Assembly: GCF_029625315.1 (NCBI RefSeq)
Contig: NZ_CP121110.1
Coordinates: 3,357,001-3,421,000, forward strand
Direction: 5' to 3'
Source of the DNA: Flavobacterium ginsengisoli
Lineage (GTDB): Bacteria > Bacteroidota > Bacteroidia > Flavobacteriales > Flavobacteriaceae
Length of the DNA: 64,000 nt
Below the pieces are notes generated by a model that was not told the DNA's origin, searched no databases, and was given only the letters and a program-made list of their open reading frames with translations. The translations under genes and the position numbers were made by a program. Positions within the stretch are counted from its first letter, which is position 1; the number at the start of each line of letters is the position of its first letter. This document shows positions 50,588-60,733 of this stretch, in pieces.

Positions 50588-50983
50588 ATGAGCACAGCAA
50601 CAAAACCAAAACATATCGGAAGAAACATAAGCCGAATTAGAGAGCTTAGAGGAATGAAACAAGAAGCACTTGCGATTGCAATTGGCGTAAGCCAGCAATA
50701 CGTTTCTACCATTGAAGGAAGCGAAAATGTTGACGATGAAAGACTAAACTCTATTGCTGAAGCTTTGGGAGTTTCGGCTGATGCAATTAAAAATTATAGC
50801 GACGAAGTTGTATTAAACAACATTCAAAATAATCACGAAGGTTCTGTTATTCATAGCGGACCAACTGTAAACCATAATTGCAACTTCAATCCACTTGATA
50901 AAGTTGTGGAACTTTATGAACGTTTGGTTCAGGCTGAAAAAGATAAAGTGGAGTATTTGGAGAAGTTGATGAAGGGTAAGTAA
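50588..50983 (+). CDS. XRE-family transcriptional regulator
   Basis: 131 residues. The helix-turn-helix covers about residues 10-65: NISRIRELRGMKQEALAIAIGVSQQYVSTIEGSENV, with ERLNSIAEALGVSADAIKNY after it. The C-terminus has a His/Asn-rich part (SGPTVNHNCNFNPLDK) and a short coiled coil (VELYERLVQAEKDKVEYLEKL), likely for dimerisation. It lies upstream of the DUF262 pair but a strong terminator stands between them. Confidence 0.85.
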   Translation: MSTATKPKHIGRNISRIRELRGMKQEALAIAIGVSQQYVSTIEGSENVDDERLNSIAEALGVSADAIKNYSDEVVLNNIQNNHEGSVIHSGPTVNHNCNFNPLDKVVELYERLVQAEKDKVEYLEKLMKGK

Positions 50984-51000
50984 TTTCTGGTTTTTGAAAA

Positions 51001-51047
51001 TATATAATAAAAAGAGGCGCATTGATTGCGCCTCTTTTTATTATATA
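51001..51047. terminator. Long perfect hairpin terminator
   Basis: About 21 paired bases: TATATAATAAAAAGAGGCGC and GCGCCTCTTTTTATTATATA around a short loop. It ends the XRE gene and separates it from the DUF262 pair. Confidence 0.85.
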
Positions 51048-51170
51048 TAGTAAAATCCCTAATTGTTCAAAAACTATCAACAGAGAAAAACAGGTATTTA
51101 TACGTGTATAAATTTCCATATAAAGTTCTTTTATTTATAAATCTCTTTTAAAAACAGATATTAAATATAA

Positions 51171-52847
51171 ATGGAAAATATATTAGAACTTAAAACCGTA
51201 AATGAACTTCAAGAATATAAATTTTATGTTCCTTCTTATCAAAGAGGATATCGATGGAGTTCAACTGAAGTTACAGAGCTATTAAATGATATTTCAGAAT
51301 TTAATCCTAGATTAGTAGAAGCAACTGATGATAAAACCTGGTATTGTTTACAACCAATTGTAGTCAAAGAAAAACATGATAGAACATTTGAAGTAATTGA
51401 TGGCCAGCAACGTTTGACAACTATATACTTAATTCTTTTCTATCTAAATCAGGATTACAAAGAAGACCGAAGGGATAAGTTATTCGATTTAGATTACGAA
51501 ACAAGACATGGTTCTAAAGATTTTTTAAAAGACTTAGAAAATATAAAAGATGAAGAGAAATGTATAGATTTTCATTTTATTGCCAACGCGTATAAAACGA
51601 TAAACGAATGGTTTAATAATAAAGGAATAAACTTTGATAAAAACAATTTTAAATCAAATTTTAAATTCCACTCCAAAGTAATTTGGTACCTCAGTAATGA
51701 AGATGATTCCATAGCAATTTTTACGAGAATTAATATTGGGAAAATTCCGTTAACAAATTCTGAATTAATCAAAGCTCTTTTTTTGAATAGTTCAAATTTT
51801 GATAAAACAGATGATAAACTACGTTTAAGACAATTGGAGATTTCAACAGAATGGGATTTCTTTGAGCATTCTTTACAAAATCAAAAATTTTGGTATTTTT
51901 TAAATCAAAATAATTCAACAACAAATAGAATTGAATTTATTTTTAGATTAATGAATGATAATAATGAAGAAAACGATAATTATTCAACATTTCGTTTTTT
52001 CAGTAAAAAATTTGCTTCAAAAAAGCAGATAGATTTGGATGAAAATTGGAATGAAGTTAAAAGATATTTTCAAACTTTTAATGAATGGTTCCATGAACGA
52101 GAATTGTACCATAAAATTGGATATCTTGTAAGTATTGAAGATGTAAATCTTAAAGAACTTTATTTAATTTCTGATAAAATAACAAAAACTGAATTTAAAT
52201 TACATTTAGATAATTTAATTAGGAATAGTTTAAAAAATATTGATCTCAATAAATTGCAATATTCAGACGGTAAAAACGTACGAAAAATACTTCTTTTATA
52301 CAACATATTAACAATGCTGACTAGTGATAAAGACAATTCTTTTTTCCCTTTTGATCTTTATAAAAATGAAAAGTGGGACATCGAACATATCACTTCTATA
52401 AAAGATAAAATTCCCGACAATAAATTAGAATGGCTTTCTGATGCAAAACCTTACATCGATACCAATAAAAGCGATGGAAAAAATTTACTTAAACGTATAG
52501 ATAAATGTGATTGTAAAGATGATTTAGAATTCAAAAGTCTATTTGAAGACATTGTTACGCATTTTAACTCAGAACTTAATGATGACGATGACATTAATGA
52601 CATATCTAATTTAACATTATTAGATCGTGAAACAAATAGAGGATATAAAAATGCTGTTTTTCCTTTTAAAAGAAATACCATAATAAATAGAGACAAACAG
52701 GGCATATTTATCCCAATATGCACCAAAAATGTTTTTTTAAAGTACTTTAGTGAATACCCTCCCAAAATCTCTTTCTGGACTCAACAAGATCGCGAATCTT
52801 ACGAAAAAGATCTTTTTTCTGTACTTGAAGAATTTCTAATTAAATAA
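51171..52847 (+). CDS. DUF262/HNH-type protein A of a tandem pair
   Basis: 558 residues. The N-terminal DUF262 (ParB/sulfiredoxin-like NTPase) domain has VPSYQRGYRW and the hallmark VIDGQQRLTTIYLI, then FTRINIGKIPLTNSELIKALF. The C-terminal part has an HNH/DUF1524-like His in WDIEHITS and a late block NLTLLDRETNRGYKNAVFPFKR with conserved Asn, as in GmrSD-type restriction enzymes. It probably cuts modified or foreign DNA with its neighbour, which starts 6 bases later. Defence role is inferred from the family. Confidence 0.8.
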   Translation: MENILELKTVNELQEYKFYVPSYQRGYRWSSTEVTELLNDISEFNPRLVEATDDKTWYCLQPIVVKEKHDRTFEVIDGQQRLTTIYLILFYLNQDYKEDRRDKLFDLDYETRHGSKDFLKDLENIKDEEKCIDFHFIANAYKTINEWFNNKGINFDKNNFKSNFKFHSKVIWYLSNEDDSIAIFTRINIGKIPLTNSELIKALFLNSSNFDKTDDKLRLRQLEISTEWDFFEHSLQNQKFWYFLNQNNSTTNRIEFIFRLMNDNNEENDNYSTFRFFSKKFASKKQIDLDENWNEVKRYFQTFNEWFHERELYHKIGYLVSIEDVNLKELYLISDKITKTEFKLHLDNLIRNSLKNIDLNKLQYSDGKNVRKILLLYNILTMLTSDKDNSFFPFDLYKNEKWDIEHITSIKDKIPDNKLEWLSDAKPYIDTNKSDGKNLLKRIDKCDCKDDLEFKSLFEDIVTHFNSELNDDDDINDISNLTLLDRETNRGYKNAVFPFKRNTIINRDKQGIFIPICTKNVFLKYFSEYPPKISFWTQQDRESYEKDLFSVLEEFLIK

Positions 52848-52853
52848 AAAATT

Positions 52854-54830
52854 ATGACCGAAAATAAATACAAGGGAACTGTTTTAAGTTTCTTCGAATT
52901 ACTAAATAATAAGAGTGTAGAAATTCCAATTATTCAGAGAGATTATGCACAAGGAAGAATAGATAAAAAAGAAATCAGGGGAAATTTTCTAAATGCATTA
53001 TATGATAGTCTTAATGAAGAAAAACCCATAATGTTAGATTTTATTTATGGGAGCAATGTAGATAATACTTTTCAACCACTTGATGGACAACAAAGACTAA
53101 CAACCCTGTTTTTATTACATTGGTATGCATTTACTAAAGAAAATAAAACTGACCAAAATAATATCCTGAAAAACTTTAGCTATGAAACAAGAATTACATC
53201 TCGAGATTTTTGCAATGCTTTGGTTTCTAACAACATTAATATTGTAGAAGAAATTGCTATTAGCAAAAAAATTGTAGATTGTCCTTGGTTTTTTTTAACT
53301 TGGAGAAATGATCCTACAATTGATGCTATGCTTCGAACAATTGATGATATTCATCAAAGATTTTATAAAATTGACAATTTATGGGATAAACTTATTTCAA
53401 CTGAAAAAGGTATAATTAGATTTTATAATGTTGAGTTAAAAAATATTGGTTTGACTGATGATCTTTATATTAAAATGAATGCAAGAGGCAAACTATTGAC
53501 TCCTTTTGAAAATTTTAAGGCCGGATTTCAAAAAACGATCATAGATGCTAAATGGGAAAATAATATAGAGTTTAAGAATACTTTCGCATGCCGTATAGAT
53601 ACAATTTGGACTGACTTCTTTTGGCATCATTTTAGAAAAAATAATAATATAGATGATTCTTTTATAAAGTTAATATCGACTATTTCTATGATTAGAAATT
53701 CTGTTGAGCGTAATAACAGAAGCGAAGACAGAATTACAGTTATAACTAAATTACAAGAAGATTCGAATAATGTCAAACCAAAAAATTTTACTATTGCAGA
53801 CTTTAACTATCTTGTTGAATGCCTAAATCTCTACAGCGAAAAATATTCAGTAATAAAATCCCTCAAACTAGATATACCATTTTGGAGGCACACTCCAGGA
53901 CAAGATTTTTTACATGAAGTTGTATTTTCTGAAAGTGGGGCTTCATATACTCAGAAAGCATTATTTTTTGCGCAAACAGAATATTTCCGAAATACGCAAG
54001 AATATAATCTTGACAAATACAATGAATGGATGCGAGTTGTTAGAAATATCGTATCAAGAGGAGATATCGAAAAAAGCGGAAAAAGACCAGATATTGTTAG
54101 AAGTCCACAAACTTTTGATGGGGTTGTTAATTTAATATCTGAATTATCTGCTGGTTGCGCCGATATATATATACATTTAGCATCAATTGAAAATCTAAAA
54201 TCAACTTTTGCCAAAGAGCAAATTGAAGAAGAAAGACTAAAAGCAAGACTAATTCAAGAAAATCCAAATAGAAAGAAATTAATTTGGAGCGTTGAAGATA
54301 CTGATCTACTTAGAGGGCGAATTAACTTTATGTTACATTGTATCGATTATGAGACTTCAAACAATTTTGACGATAAATTATTTGATAAATTACAAATAGT
54401 TATAAATAAACACTTTAAGGAAGAACAAGAAGTTTCAAATGATCTTAGAAGAGCACTTTTAACTATAGAGGTTAATGGAAGATATGATTTCTATGGATAT
54501 TGGTGGTCCTTTTGGAATGTAATAAGCAGCAATAAGAGATGTTTAATTGATAGATTTCGTGAAATGGAATATTTAATTTATTCAGATTATAGAGATTATT
54601 TTAAAAAATTAATACTTGAATTATCGTCAAACAATTTAAAAGATATCGCTGAAAACTTTAATCCTCCCGTAGACTTTCCAAAATGGAAAACTAGATTAAT
54701 TAAAGATTCTACTTTATTAGATAATGAAAGTAAATCAAATTATATTGCCATTCCTGAGGATGAAAGCTGTTGCTATCTATTAAAAAGTAAAAGGCCAAGA
54801 GATTCCAATGGTTGCCTTAAAATAGAATAA
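52854..54830 (+). CDS. DUF262-domain protein B of a tandem pair
   Basis: 658 residues. The DUF262 signature is PIIQRDYAQGR ... QPLDGQQRLTTLFLLHW, followed by DDLYIKMNARGKLLTPFENFKA. The rest is long and helical, without a clear HNH motif. A conserved-looking stretch near the end is GRYDFYGYWWSFWNV. It is read directly after protein A and both end before a terminator, so they form a two-gene unit. Alternatively it may regulate the first protein. Confidence 0.75.
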   Translation: MTENKYKGTVLSFFELLNNKSVEIPIIQRDYAQGRIDKKEIRGNFLNALYDSLNEEKPIMLDFIYGSNVDNTFQPLDGQQRLTTLFLLHWYAFTKENKTDQNNILKNFSYETRITSRDFCNALVSNNINIVEEIAISKKIVDCPWFFLTWRNDPTIDAMLRTIDDIHQRFYKIDNLWDKLISTEKGIIRFYNVELKNIGLTDDLYIKMNARGKLLTPFENFKAGFQKTIIDAKWENNIEFKNTFACRIDTIWTDFFWHHFRKNNNIDDSFIKLISTISMIRNSVERNNRSEDRITVITKLQEDSNNVKPKNFTIADFNYLVECLNLYSEKYSVIKSLKLDIPFWRHTPGQDFLHEVVFSESGASYTQKALFFAQTEYFRNTQEYNLDKYNEWMRVVRNIVSRGDIEKSGKRPDIVRSPQTFDGVVNLISELSAGCADIYIHLASIENLKSTFAKEQIEEERLKARLIQENPNRKKLIWSVEDTDLLRGRINFMLHCIDYETSNNFDDKLFDKLQIVINKHFKEEQEVSNDLRRALLTIEVNGRYDFYGYWWSFWNVISSNKRCLIDRFREMEYLIYSDYRDYFKKLILELSSNNLKDIAENFNPPVDFPKWKTRLIKDSTLLDNESKSNYIAIPEDESCCYLLKSKRPRDSNGCLKIE

Positions 54831-54866
54831 TATTGTTTATAATCTTAGACACTATCACTTAAAAAA

Positions 54867-54896
54867 AGCGCCGCAATCCAAAGATTACGGCGCTTT
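54867..54896. terminator. Hairpin terminator after the DUF262 pair
   Basis: AGCGCCGCAATC and GATTACGGCGCT pair with one mismatch around a CAAA loop, between A and T tracts. It serves the convergent DUF262 pair and C1 peptidase genes. Confidence 0.8.
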
Positions 54897-54924
54897 TCTA
54901 TTTTCTATAAAACTCTAAGGTTAA

Positions 54925-56122
54925 TTAAACCCCTAATTTCTTAGCAATTTCAGCAGGAATTCCTCCTTTGTTTACTAGTAATGCAGTAGTTTTATATTTT
55001 ACGAAGTTCTTAGTTACAAACAAGAAACCTTTGTAGTCGTTTGTTTCTCCCCAAGAATTTTTTACTATGTAGTATTCTTTTCCAGTTTGATCTTTTGCAA
55101 GACCAATAATGTGCATTCCGTGGTCGTCTGTTGTAGTATAGTTATCAAACGCAGCCTGACGCATTTCTGGAGTAATTTCTGGTTCTGCTTTTGGTCCGTT
55201 AAACATGTCTGCTTTTTCTTCAGCCGTCATGTCGTCGAATTTTTTAGATGCTACATAAGCTACACCGTTTTTCCAGCTAAAGCTTTTCTCGCTCACATCT
55301 GTTGCCCAAGCTACAGTGTATCCTTTTTTAAGTGCATTGTCGATAACGTCTGTCATATCGTTCAATTTTACATTGTAAACTTGATCCAATGACCAGTTGT
55401 CTGGCACCATCATAGTTGTTTTTTGGTAGTAAGGCGCATTTGTAAAAGATGACATTTCTACATAATCATCTGGGTTAATTCCTACTACTTCTTTAGCAAA
55501 AGATTGTGGCGTGTAGTTTTTTCCTTTGTAAGTAAAGTTATCTGGCACTTTTCCTAAGTAAGAATCAATAACTGCTGCATAGGCTTTTTGCCAGTTTGGA
55601 GTCAATTCTCCGTTCGGGTTTTTTACCACTGCTGTTAGAACACCTTCCATAAGAGCGCCCATTTCAGCAAATTTGTTTTTGTCTGTTCCGTAGTTTAATC
55701 CTGTGTAAACTTCTCTAGGTACAGTTCCGTATTTTTTATACATATTAATTACATCGTGAAGAGCTCCTCCGTCTCCAAGCGTAATTGCTCCGTGCATACG
55801 AACATAGTTTACTCCTTTTTCTACATATACGTTTCTTGCAGAATAAATTTGAGATAGCTCAACTGGCTGTTTTCCTAAACGAATCATTTCTGACTCTAAG
55901 AATGAGTTTGTTGAGTAGCTCCAGCAAGTTCCAGATGATCCTTGAGATTTTACAGATGTTGTACCTAGGTTAATTACTTCTGTGAATTTGAAGTTTTCTT
56001 TACTTTTGTCGCTTGCATTTAGTTTAAGTGAATTTACTAAAATGTCTTGCGCAAAGCAGCCTGCAGTTCCAGCCAAAAATACTGAAGCAGACAAACACTG
56101 ATTTGAATGAAAATGTATTCAT
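54925..56122 (-). CDS. C1-family cysteine peptidase (bleomycin hydrolase-like)
   Basis: About 398 residues. The catalytic Cys is in VKSQGSSGTCWSYSTNSFLE. The His is in DDHGMHIIGLA and the Asn in YYIVKNSWGE, the papain-type triad in the arrangement of the C1B aminopeptidase C/bleomycin hydrolase group. A signal sequence ends AGTAGCFAQ, so unlike cytoplasmic PepC it is secreted to the periplasm. The in-frame reading begins at a TTG at 56094. A better start is the ATG at 56122 (NTFSFKS), one indel away, giving a complete signal peptide. Confidence 0.85.
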
Positions 56123-56258
56123 AATTTATGTTTAAGATTTAACAAAATTAGTCTTCAATGTTTCCAATTTGTTACAAAACAATTAAATATTATACAATTT
56201 GTGTAATCTTAAATTGTTAATATTTTCTTAACGGCATAAATTATTAAGTTATTTAATA

Positions 56259-56294
56259 CAAAAAGCCTCTATAACGCATTATTGAGGCTTTTTG
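56259..56294. terminator. Hairpin terminator of the surface-antigen gene
   Basis: CAAAAAGCCTC and GAGGCTTTTTG enclose a 14-base loop. It lies about 50 bases beyond the leftward gene that ends at 56345. Confidence 0.75.
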
Positions 56295-56344
56295 TGTGTA
56301 GTATTTTATAAATTAACTTCTTACAAGTTTTTTTGCTTGAAAAT

Positions 56345-57505
56345 TTATCGCATCCAGTTGCTTCCAAAAACGATATAGTATGCCCAATCTTCTGGTCCTT
56401 TGGCAACGTCTATTCCCATTCGGAGTTTAAATTTTCTGGCAATTAGGTATCTAAAACCGCTTCCGTAGCTGTAAACGACAGGTTTTGCAAAAGCCTGATC
56501 CCAATCGTTAAAGGCGCTTGCGAGACCTCCATAGCCCATAAGGCTCCATCTTCGGTACAAATCCCATCTAAACTCGAGTTCAGATACAATACTGGTTTTT
56601 CCCATATAACGGGCAGCGGGAATTCCTCGCATATTAATTCCTGGCTGTAAATAAAAAGGCGGACTCCCCAACGCCTGTTCTCCTTCAATCCTGAGCCCAC
56701 CAATTAAGGTTTTCGCCAACGGATAATATCCTATTGCCGATAAATTTATTCGCCAGGCCTGGTAATCGCTGCCAATTGCCTTGTCTGACCAGAAAAAATC
56801 GGACTGAATTCTTACTCCTTTATCTGGTGTAAATATATTGTCACGTCCGTCAAACTGAAGCGCAAGTCCCAGCTGGCTTATGGTGCTTTTAATGTCTTTA
56901 GGGTCTACAAATGGCGGCGGAAGATTAAAATCGGGCAGGTTTATCTTGGAGTTTAAAAATAGATATTGTGGTCCTGCACTCCATTTTGCATTTTTAAACT
57001 GTTTGAGCCATTGCGTATAAAAAATAGTTGATTTAAAGTTGAGTTTAAATTCTTCGTCATTATGATTGGGAAGATTATTGGCGTAAAATGATAAATTCAT
57101 ATCGCCATAAGCGGCAAAACCACGATACAATATTTTAGATTTTACCAATGTTGCAGAACGAAAAGCACCTGCCAACCAGCTTTTATTTGCAGTGTACATT
57201 CCTATTCCTCCTGTTATATCTGGATTTACGAGGCGTTTGGTTCCGTCTTCTTCAATAACAGGCGGACGTTTTTTTAAGAAAACCGGTGCGACTGCACCTC
57301 CAAATCCTCCCAGCGCAGGTTCTGTAACAATGGTAGGCACAACTAAGAATCCGTTGGCATAGATAAGAAAATCACTCAAATCGAAAGCTCCATCTAGAGA
57401 ATCTTTAAAAACTACTTGGTGTTTTTGCGCGCTTAAAACATTAAACGATAAGATAATCCAAACCAAAAATAGAATGCTTTTTTGTGTCGGTTTTTTGTTT
57501 TTCAT
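56345..57505 (-). CDS. BamA/TamA-family outer-membrane (surface antigen D15) protein
   Basis: 386 residues. After a signal peptide (SILFLVWIILSFNVLSAQ) the protein is a 16-strand-type barrel without the POTRA repeats usual in BamA. Signature stretches are GVRIQSDFFWSDKAIGSD, GINMRGIPAARYMGKT (the conserved loop-6 region with RG) and the last strand YYIVFGSNWM. This fits the small single-domain Omp85 members of Bacteroidota, which are often next to other envelope genes. The cargo is unknown. Confidence 0.8.
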   Translation of the reverse strand: MKNKKPTQKSILFLVWIILSFNVLSAQKHQVVFKDSLDGAFDLSDFLIYANGFLVVPTIVTEPALGGFGGAVAPVFLKKRPPVIEEDGTKRLVNPDITGGIGMYTANKSWLAGAFRSATLVKSKILYRGFAAYGDMNLSFYANNLPNHNDEEFKLNFKSTIFYTQWLKQFKNAKWSAGPQYLFLNSKINLPDFNLPPPFVDPKDIKSTISQLGLALQFDGRDNIFTPDKGVRIQSDFFWSDKAIGSDYQAWRINLSAIGYYPLAKTLIGGLRIEGEQALGSPPFYLQPGINMRGIPAARYMGKTSIVSELEFRWDLYRRWSLMGYGGLASAFNDWDQAFAKPVVYSYGSGFRYLIARKFKLRMGIDVAKGPEDWAYYIVFGSNWMR

Positions 57506-57574
57506 ATAAGATTTTTATCGTTTATATTTAAAATTTCACCTCATCTACAAAACCCGAAATTCTTAATTAAGAAA

Positions 57575-58543
57575 TTATTTTTTCTTGAAACTGAAAACAT
57601 GTGCCAACGTAATAAAAAAGGTATTTCCTTGAAATCTATTTTCGGCATTGACTTCTCCAACCCATCTAAAACCTGCCGATGTCATACAGCCAATGTGCAG
57701 ATAATTAATCTCTGCGCCAAGTCCTGCAACTTTATCTTTGTCTGGTTCAATAACAAGAATGCTTCCTACTGGAATCTTGTCTTCAGAAACTTTGTATTGC
57801 AGATAGTAAATTAAACCCGCATTGAGTATGCCTTTTGGAGCAGTTTTTTCGGCATTCATGCAATAAAAGGTTTTTCCTAAACCTCCTTCAATGCTTAAAA
57901 TATCTCCTGTTTTTATATCGGTGTCTTTCTTTTTTCCGTTGATTTCATAAGAGGCTAAAGCCGAAAAATGAAATGTTTTCTTATCATTAAAAAACAATGT
58001 AGTTCCTGCAGAGAATTCGTTCATAAACATTCCTAAACCGCTATTGTTGCTTCCGCCAAGTTCATATTTACCAGTGGGCAAATACAATTGGTAACCAAAT
58101 ACAAAATCGGCTCTTTTGTTATGCCAGCCTAACTGAATGGGTTGTATGTACATATCTGTAAAAGCAAAATCGCTTTTAGAATCGATGTAACTTCCTTGAA
58201 TTGTGTTAGAAGCGCCAGCTATCAGAATTGTGGCTCCATAATTGGCTCCCAAAATTTTAAAATCGCTTACATAATTAGCTCCAATACCTGTTATAAACAT
58301 GGTAAGATCTGGATTTCCAACTTTGTCTCCGTTAGAATCTCTTAAAGAAGATGCGCTATAAATATAACCTGGAATATATACACTGAGTGTGTTTTCTGGT
58401 GATTGAGTTCCCGATTGAAGCCCCATTGACCCCAAAATATGTCCGCCTTTTAACTGGGCATTACCACAAAAAGCAATCAATAGCAATGTTGCTGTTAAAA
58501 CCGATTGCGCTAGTTTTTTCGGATTACTAATTTTTGCCTTCAT
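57575..58543 (-). CDS. Outer-membrane transporter, Phenol_MetA_deg-like
   Basis: 322 residues. A signal peptide (KLAQSVLTATLLLIAFCGNAQ) precedes a predicted barrel. The pattern GGHILGSMGLQSGTQSP ... MYIQPIQLGWHNKRADFVFGY ... LPTGKYELGG ... AGTTLFF matches the MetA-pathway of phenol degradation family of putative outer-membrane channels. These are linked to uptake of hydrophobic compounds in other bacteria, but the substrate is unknown here. It probably shares regulation with the AraC gene just upstream. Confidence 0.75.
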   Translation of the reverse strand: MKAKISNPKKLAQSVLTATLLLIAFCGNAQLKGGHILGSMGLQSGTQSPENTLSVYIPGYIYSASSLRDSNGDKVGNPDLTMFITGIGANYVSDFKILGANYGATILIAGASNTIQGSYIDSKSDFAFTDMYIQPIQLGWHNKRADFVFGYQLYLPTGKYELGGSNNSGLGMFMNEFSAGTTLFFNDKKTFHFSALASYEINGKKKDTDIKTGDILSIEGGLGKTFYCMNAEKTAPKGILNAGLIYYLQYKVSEDKIPVGSILVIEPDKDKVAGLGAEINYLHIGCMTSAGFRWVGEVNAENRFQGNTFFITLAHVFSFKKK

Positions 58544-58609
58544 AATGAAATATTTTGAATGGATTCCAGCTTGGTAACAGGCATCAAATAATTATTATTG
58601 GAGAAAACT

Positions 58610-59786
58610 TTATTTGAAATAATAAACTTCTGAACGATCTGGATTTATACGAATCGTTTTAAAGTATTCTGAAGGAGATTTTCCGGTGTGTTTTATAAAT
58701 GCCCTGAAACAAGTTGTTCGAGATTTAAAACCAGAACCCCAAGCCATGCCTTCTAAGGATAAATCTTTCCATTCTGGATCGTTTATTTTCTCTTTAAAAT
58801 ATTCAATCCTTTTAAGATTTACATAATCCTGAAAATGAAGTCCGAATTCAGAATTAATTAAATTGGACAAATGGTGTACAGATATTCCTGTTTCTTCAGC
58901 CAAATCTCTTATTACAAAATCCTTTTTTAAGAATAAACTTTTAGAGTTTAATTCATAGTCTAGTTTTATAAGGTATTCTTCTCTTTTTTCAAGAGTAAGT
59001 TCGTTGGCAATTGGAAGCGTACTTTTTGTTTCTTTTGCTTTTACGACTAATGTATTGTCGACAACAAAATCGAATGTTTCTTCTTCGTCATGAAAAATTT
59101 GCGGTTTGAAATAAAGCCAACCAACGGTAAAAAACAATACAGAAGAAAGAAGAATATAACACGAAAGATCTGTTGGCTCTACTTTTTGCAATAAAAAATG
59201 ATGAACAAAAAGTGCCGAAAATAAAACCAAAATCATGAGATTGTATACTCTAATCCAGTTAATTACTTTAATATGATGAAATTGGTTTCCTGCAAATTTT
59301 TTCAGATCATAGTTTAAAACCAACATGGTTTGAAAAAAGACATAGAAAAGCCAAATCGTCAGTGTTAAAACAGAAAATGGATTTTTGATTAATCCTGCAA
59401 TATAATGAACCGCTTTTATATTAGTATAACTTCCAACATAAACAACCAGCGTTAAAAAGAAATAAATGCCAAATGGCACAAAATGCAACCAATCGTATTT
59501 TCTGAAACTTTTATTTAATGATAAAATGTTTCTAACGTACAAAAATGAGCAAGGAGCGGTTAAAAATATAAACGCTTTTGTAATGGTAAATAGATCTGGA
59601 AAATCTTTAAATAAGTTGGCCGACAAATAAAAATTGTAGATACTTACTACCGCAAGACTCAATAAAAACATTCCCAAAAAGAAACTCTTTGAATAGTTTT
59701 TTCTGGAAAATAAAACCATAATTGAAGTTGCCAGACCTGCAATTGTGGCTACGAAAAAAGAAAAGTGAGAGTAATATATCGATCAT
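58610..59786 (-). CDS. Membrane-anchored AraC-family regulator (frameshifted at the start)
   Basis: About 391 residues. Seven or so membrane helices cover the N-terminal 230 residues. The C-terminus is an AraC helix-turn-helix (VIRDLAEETGISVHHLSNLI ... LSLEGMAWGSGFKSRTTCF). The open frame begins at 59719. Reducing the A6 run at 59754-59759 to A5 extends it to the ATG at 59786, with a hydrophobic first helix (IDILLSLFFFVATIAGLAT). This matches the usual layout of this Bacteroidota family. It stands next to the MetA-like channel gene. Confidence 0.83.
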
Positions 59787-59862
59787 TTTTTTAAGCTTAA
59801 TTAGTGAATGGTTTTCTTAAAATCTTAAAAATAGAATGCGAGAAGGGGCGTGTAGTATAAAA

Positions 59863-59891
59863 TTGTACTTGCCGAAGCTTGGCAAGTACAA
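59863..59891. terminator. Hairpin terminator of the DUF4136 gene
   Basis: TTGTACTTGCC and GGCAAGTACAA form an 11-base perfect stem with loop GAAGCTT, about 15 bases after the leftward gene ends. Confidence 0.8.
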
Positions 59892-59905
59892 TATTTATTT
59901 CTGTT

Positions 59906-60487
59906 TTAATTATTTTTTAACTGTTCCGGAGGAAAATCAGCTAGTATTTTTTTAATTGCATCGTTGATGAATTGTTCTGGATTATCTGGTTTGCTGTCAA
60001 TTTCAGCATTTCCGATTCCTTGCCAAACCAATTTGTCTGTTTTTGCAGATACGATATCGATAATTAATGATCCATCAACATAATCATAAGAATTAAATGT
60101 TGTAGTACTGCCACCCATCATAGCACCGCCACCCCAATATCCGTATGGACGATACATTCCGCCATAGCCATAAAAATTACTATCGGCTGTGACTTGAGTT
60201 TTGTTTTTTAAAATAGAAACAGCATTTACTTTTAAATCTGGATTACTCGATTCTGTAAAGCCTTTTGCGAGCATTTCGTTTCGGATTGCTTTTGCAACAC
60301 GATCAACATTTAACTGATTTACTTGGCCTTGCTGTGCTTTTAAGTCATAAACTGCAAAAGTTTTGTATTCGCTAAAGTTCGCCGCATGATCATAATCAGT
60401 TGTAACTTTTACAGTTGGAGAGCAGCTGTAAAACAAACCCAAAAATAAAATTGGGATTATACGAAGACTTGTTCTTTTAATATTCAT
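59906..60487 (-). CDS. DUF4136 lipoprotein
   Basis: 193 residues. The lipobox is LGLFYSCSPTVKVTTDYD, with the DUF4136 signature around FSEYKTFAVYDLK and LVWQGIGNAEID. The middle has a Gly/Tyr-rich loop (YGYGGMYRPYGYWGGGAMMG). The family consists of envelope lipoproteins of unknown function. It is monocistronic. Confidence 0.88.
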   Translation of the reverse strand: MNIKRTSLRIIPILFLGLFYSCSPTVKVTTDYDHAANFSEYKTFAVYDLKAQQGQVNQLNVDRVAKAIRNEMLAKGFTESSNPDLKVNAVSILKNKTQVTADSNFYGYGGMYRPYGYWGGGAMMGGSTTTFNSYDYVDGSLIIDIVSAKTDKLVWQGIGNAEIDSKPDNPEQFINDAIKKILADFPPEQLKNN

Positions 60488-60733
60488 GTTTTGGTATTTA
60501 TTAAATTAATAATTAAATCAGTTTAACTCGAATGTATTAAAATCATAAAAATCTTGAACGAAGGGGGCAAAAACATCCAAAGAATCGTCAAAGCACCACA
60601 AGTACTTACTAAACAATTACTTAGATCACTATCAAAGATAAATCATTTTATTTAATTAACAGTATTAAATAAATAAAATCTTACTTTACTCTTGTTTGAT
60701 TTTTTTGTCTATTTAACTTTGCATAACTATACC

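Noticed and set aside
50588..54830. XRE gene as part of one operon with the DUF262 pair
   Set aside because: A perfect 21-bp terminator hairpin (51001-51047) stands between them. It may still regulate in trans.
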